From contig CACZFL010000005.1 of the NCBI GenBank assembly GCA_902780525.1, positions 124,001 through 188,000 of the forward strand: 64,000 bases of DNA. Reading direction: 5' to 3'. A model generated the notes under the pieces. That model did not search any database and was not told where the DNA came from. It saw nothing but the letters and a program-made list of their open reading frames with translations. A program made the position numbers and the translations under genes. Shown here piece after piece: positions 62,319 to 64,000 of the stretch. The stretch is from an uncultured bacterium. GTDB lineage: Bacteria > Cyanobacteriota > Vampirovibrionia > Gastranaerophilales > Gastranaerophilaceae. Each line of letters starts with the position of its first letter. Within the stretch, counting starts at the first letter, position 1.

Positions 62319-63858
62319 TATAAAAACAATATTTAACAATTTAATAAAATGTAAAAGTCCTCAGGAATTAATAGATGAGGGTACAAACTCTGAACTTAAA
62401 AAGACTCTTAGTGCGTTTGACCTTATAGTTTTGGGTATAGGTGCGGTAGTAGGAACAGGTATTTTTACGATTATAGGAAGTGCAATTGTCGGTAGTTCTG
62501 ACGGTGCAGGTGCAGGAACGGCAATTGTTATATCAATGCTTCTTGCTGCAATTGCAAGCGTTTTCTCGGCTCTTTCATATTCGGAAATTGCTTCAATGAT
62601 TCCTGTTGCAGGTAGTGCTTACACATATACTTATGCAACAATGGGCGAGTTTATGGCCTGGATGGTTGGCTGGATACTGATGCTTGAATACGCAATCGGA
62701 AATATTACCGTTGCAAGTGCATGGACAGGATATTTTGTTCAGTTTCTGAAAGGATTTAAACATATACTTCCTGCTTTTGTTGTTAATTGTCCTTTGTGGC
62801 TCAGAAACGATTACCGTACAATGTACGAAATCTGTAATAAAAACGACTGGAATCCGCAGGATATAATGCCGTTTATCCATCTTCCGTTCGGAATAGATAT
62901 ACCCATTGCTGTTAATGTACCGGCAATTGCTATTGTATTCGTGTTAACTCTGCTTTTGATAAAAGGAGTTAAAGAATCTACAAAAGTTGCAACAATAATG
63001 GTTGGTGTAAATATGTTTATTATACTTTCATTTATTGTATTAGGTTCTTTCTATGTTGCTCCTGAAAACTGGGGTGCGAGCTGGGCAACATTTGCACCGA
63101 ACGGTATAGAAGGAATTTTCTCAGGTGCGTTTATAATTTTCTTTGCATATATAGGTTTTGATGCAGTATCAACAGCTGCCGAAGAAACAAAAAATCCGCA
63201 GAGAGATTTACCTATTGCTATAATGGGAACTCTTTTGATTTGTACTATTTTATATGTATGTGCAGCTCTTGTTTTGACAGGGATAGTTCCTCTTAATTTT
63301 ATTGATACACAGGCTCCGCTTGCTCACGCAATGAGATTTATAGGAATGAACTGGTACGCAGGTTTGCTTTCGGTTGGTGCTCTTTGCGCTCTGACATCAG
63401 TTCTTTTAATTTACCAGCTCGGTACTACACGAATTCTCTGGGCAATGAGTCGTGACAGATTTTTGCCGAAGTCTTTGAATGCAGTTCATAAAAAATATAA
63501 AACACCCCACATTATGACCTGGTTGTCAGGTTTAGTTGTTATTGTCTGCGCATTGTTTATGGATTTGAACCTGTCAGCAGAACTCTGTAATTTCGGAACG
63601 TTTACTTCATTTATTATAATTTGTATAGCTGTTCTTATTTTGAGAAAGACAGAACCTTTGAGACCGAGACCTTTTAAAGTTCCATTCTGTCCTTGGTTCC
63701 CGATATTTGGTATTCTGACATGTCTTGCGCTTATGTATTGCAAATTTAGTGCAAAAGCAACATCAGCATTGTACTTTATTATCTGGCTTGCTATTGGTAT
63801 TTTAATTTATGCGGCATACAGTTATAAATCAAAACGTGAAGAAGAATTGGAAGGATAA
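62311..63858 (+). CDS. APC family amino acid permease, copy 2
   Basis: A 515-residue paralogue of the preceding permease, highly similar throughout (GIGAVVGTGIFTIIG in TM1, FFAYIGFDAVSTAAEE in TM6, the same PRPFKVPFCPWFP segment). The loop after TM4 differs most. The eight-base overlap indicates coupled translation from a tandem duplication. Confidence 0.9.
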   Translation: MNSIKTIFNNLIKCKSPQELIDEGTNSELKKTLSAFDLIVLGIGAVVGTGIFTIIGSAIVGSSDGAGAGTAIVISMLLAAIASVFSALSYSEIASMIPVAGSAYTYTYATMGEFMAWMVGWILMLEYAIGNITVASAWTGYFVQFLKGFKHILPAFVVNCPLWLRNDYRTMYEICNKNDWNPQDIMPFIHLPFGIDIPIAVNVPAIAIVFVLTLLLIKGVKESTKVATIMVGVNMFIILSFIVLGSFYVAPENWGASWATFAPNGIEGIFSGAFIIFFAYIGFDAVSTAAEETKNPQRDLPIAIMGTLLICTILYVCAALVLTGIVPLNFIDTQAPLAHAMRFIGMNWYAGLLSVGALCALTSVLLIYQLGTTRILWAMSRDRFLPKSLNAVHKKYKTPHIMTWLSGLVVIVCALFMDLNLSAELCNFGTFTSFIIICIAVLILRKTEPLRPRPFKVPFCPWFPIFGILTCLALMYCKFSAKATSALYFIIWLAIGILIYAAYSYKSKREEELEG

Positions 63859-63919
63859 ATATACAATTTGCTCTGCCTTATTTTTACGATAAGATATAAA
63901 CAGTAAAGGAGAGATAAAT

Positions 63920-64000
63920 ATGTTAACAAAAAGTTCATCACTAAAAACTATTTTCTCAGGTGTTGATTTTTCTAAGTATGAATCAAAAGTATCTGAGTTT
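63920..64000 (+). CDS. Start of a further gene, cut by window edge
   Basis: Twenty-seven codons from ATG 63920, after AAAGGAGAG, running open to the right edge. It begins MLTKSSSLKTIFSGVDFSKY. Too little is visible to name it. Confidence 0.65.
   Translation, partial: MLTKSSSLKTIFSGVDFSKYESKVSEF

Noticed and set aside
1-64000. CRISPR arrays, tRNA/rRNA genes, insertion sequences, the cyanobacterial HIP1 octamer GCGATCGC
   Set aside because: Looked for by eye and not seen. The absence of HIP1 does not argue against the lineage, since many relatives lack it.

Overview
The window is AT-rich (about one third G+C by eye), densely coded DNA from a diderm bacterium. I infer a member of the non-photosynthetic cyanobacterial sister group (Melainabacteria/Vampirovibrionia, probably the gut order Gastranaerophilales). 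Three things support this. There are outer-membrane and Kdo functions (a TpsB/FhaC-type outer-membrane protein, KdsC, KdsD). There is MurT and a NIF-type NifU/NifS pair instead of SUF. There are many lineage-specific proteins with Asn/Ser-rich N-termini ending in short F-G-A or N-F-K-A motifs. No photosynthesis gene, tRNA, rRNA, CRISPR array or insertion sequence was seen. The lineage call is pattern recognition, not a database result.

Layout. 1-3.4 kb: the 3' part of a metallophosphoesterase, a DUF486 membrane protein, a small unknown protein and a TpsB-like barrel. 3.5-11.4 kb: a plus-strand block with smc, scpA, scpB, a membrane-anchored matrixin-like protease with TPRs, a NrtR-like Nudix regulator and secG. 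11.6-20.1 kb: two lineage-specific proteins, then minus-strand recJ, ctpA, a large unknown membrane protein and kdsC, with a 422-base gap holding a candidate structured RNA. 20.2-30.7 kb: argS, an alpha/beta hydrolase, nth, a zinc-ribbon membrane protein, then minus-strand kdsD and tcdA, then a duplicated-Rossmann protein with a GT4 glycosyltransferase, and a bifunctional relA/spoT. 30.7-36.8 kb: speB, secreted or lineage-specific proteins, a secreted vWA protein, a HEAT-like protein and a DprA-like protein. 36.9-44.3 kb: pcrA/uvrD, a GH108-type muramidase, a candidate small RNA, rlmH, mscS, nifS and nifU. 44.4-53.5 kb: a 27-residue repeat protein, pdxJ, murT, a U32 protein (trhP-like), a YqeG phosphatase, an aminotransferase, a HU protein and a flaG-fliS-fliT-like cassette, which implies a flagellum. 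53.6-64 kb: a MshEN-like protein, an asparaginase II family protein, ispF, a GHL10 glycosidase, an M20 peptidase, glyQ, two tandem APC permeases and the start of another gene at the edge.

How the genes work together: the first half is dominated by chromosome segregation (SMC-ScpAB), repair (RecJ, Nth, PcrA), envelope maturation (CtpA, Kdo genes, TpsB) and the stringent response. The second half covers Fe-S assembly (NifU/NifS), cofactors (PdxJ, IspF), peptidoglycan modification (MurT), translation (GlyQ, RlmH, U32) and flagellar export chaperones. Promoters are unusually legible: many genes have a -35/-10 pair with a 17-base spacer ending in TATAAT. Several genes lack a Shine-Dalgarno sequence and have a -10 box so close that the mRNA would be leaderless.

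The most interesting unexplained signals are these. (1) A minus-strand three-hairpin RNA candidate at 40446-40560 carries a C-rich anti-Shine-Dalgarno segment; one of its helices is continuous only on the minus strand because two mismatches become G-U pairs. (2) A similar structured candidate lies at 17271-17402. (3) The octamer GGGGTAAA is strongly over-represented and polar. (4) Palindromic operators and a possible translation switch sit upstream of several genes.
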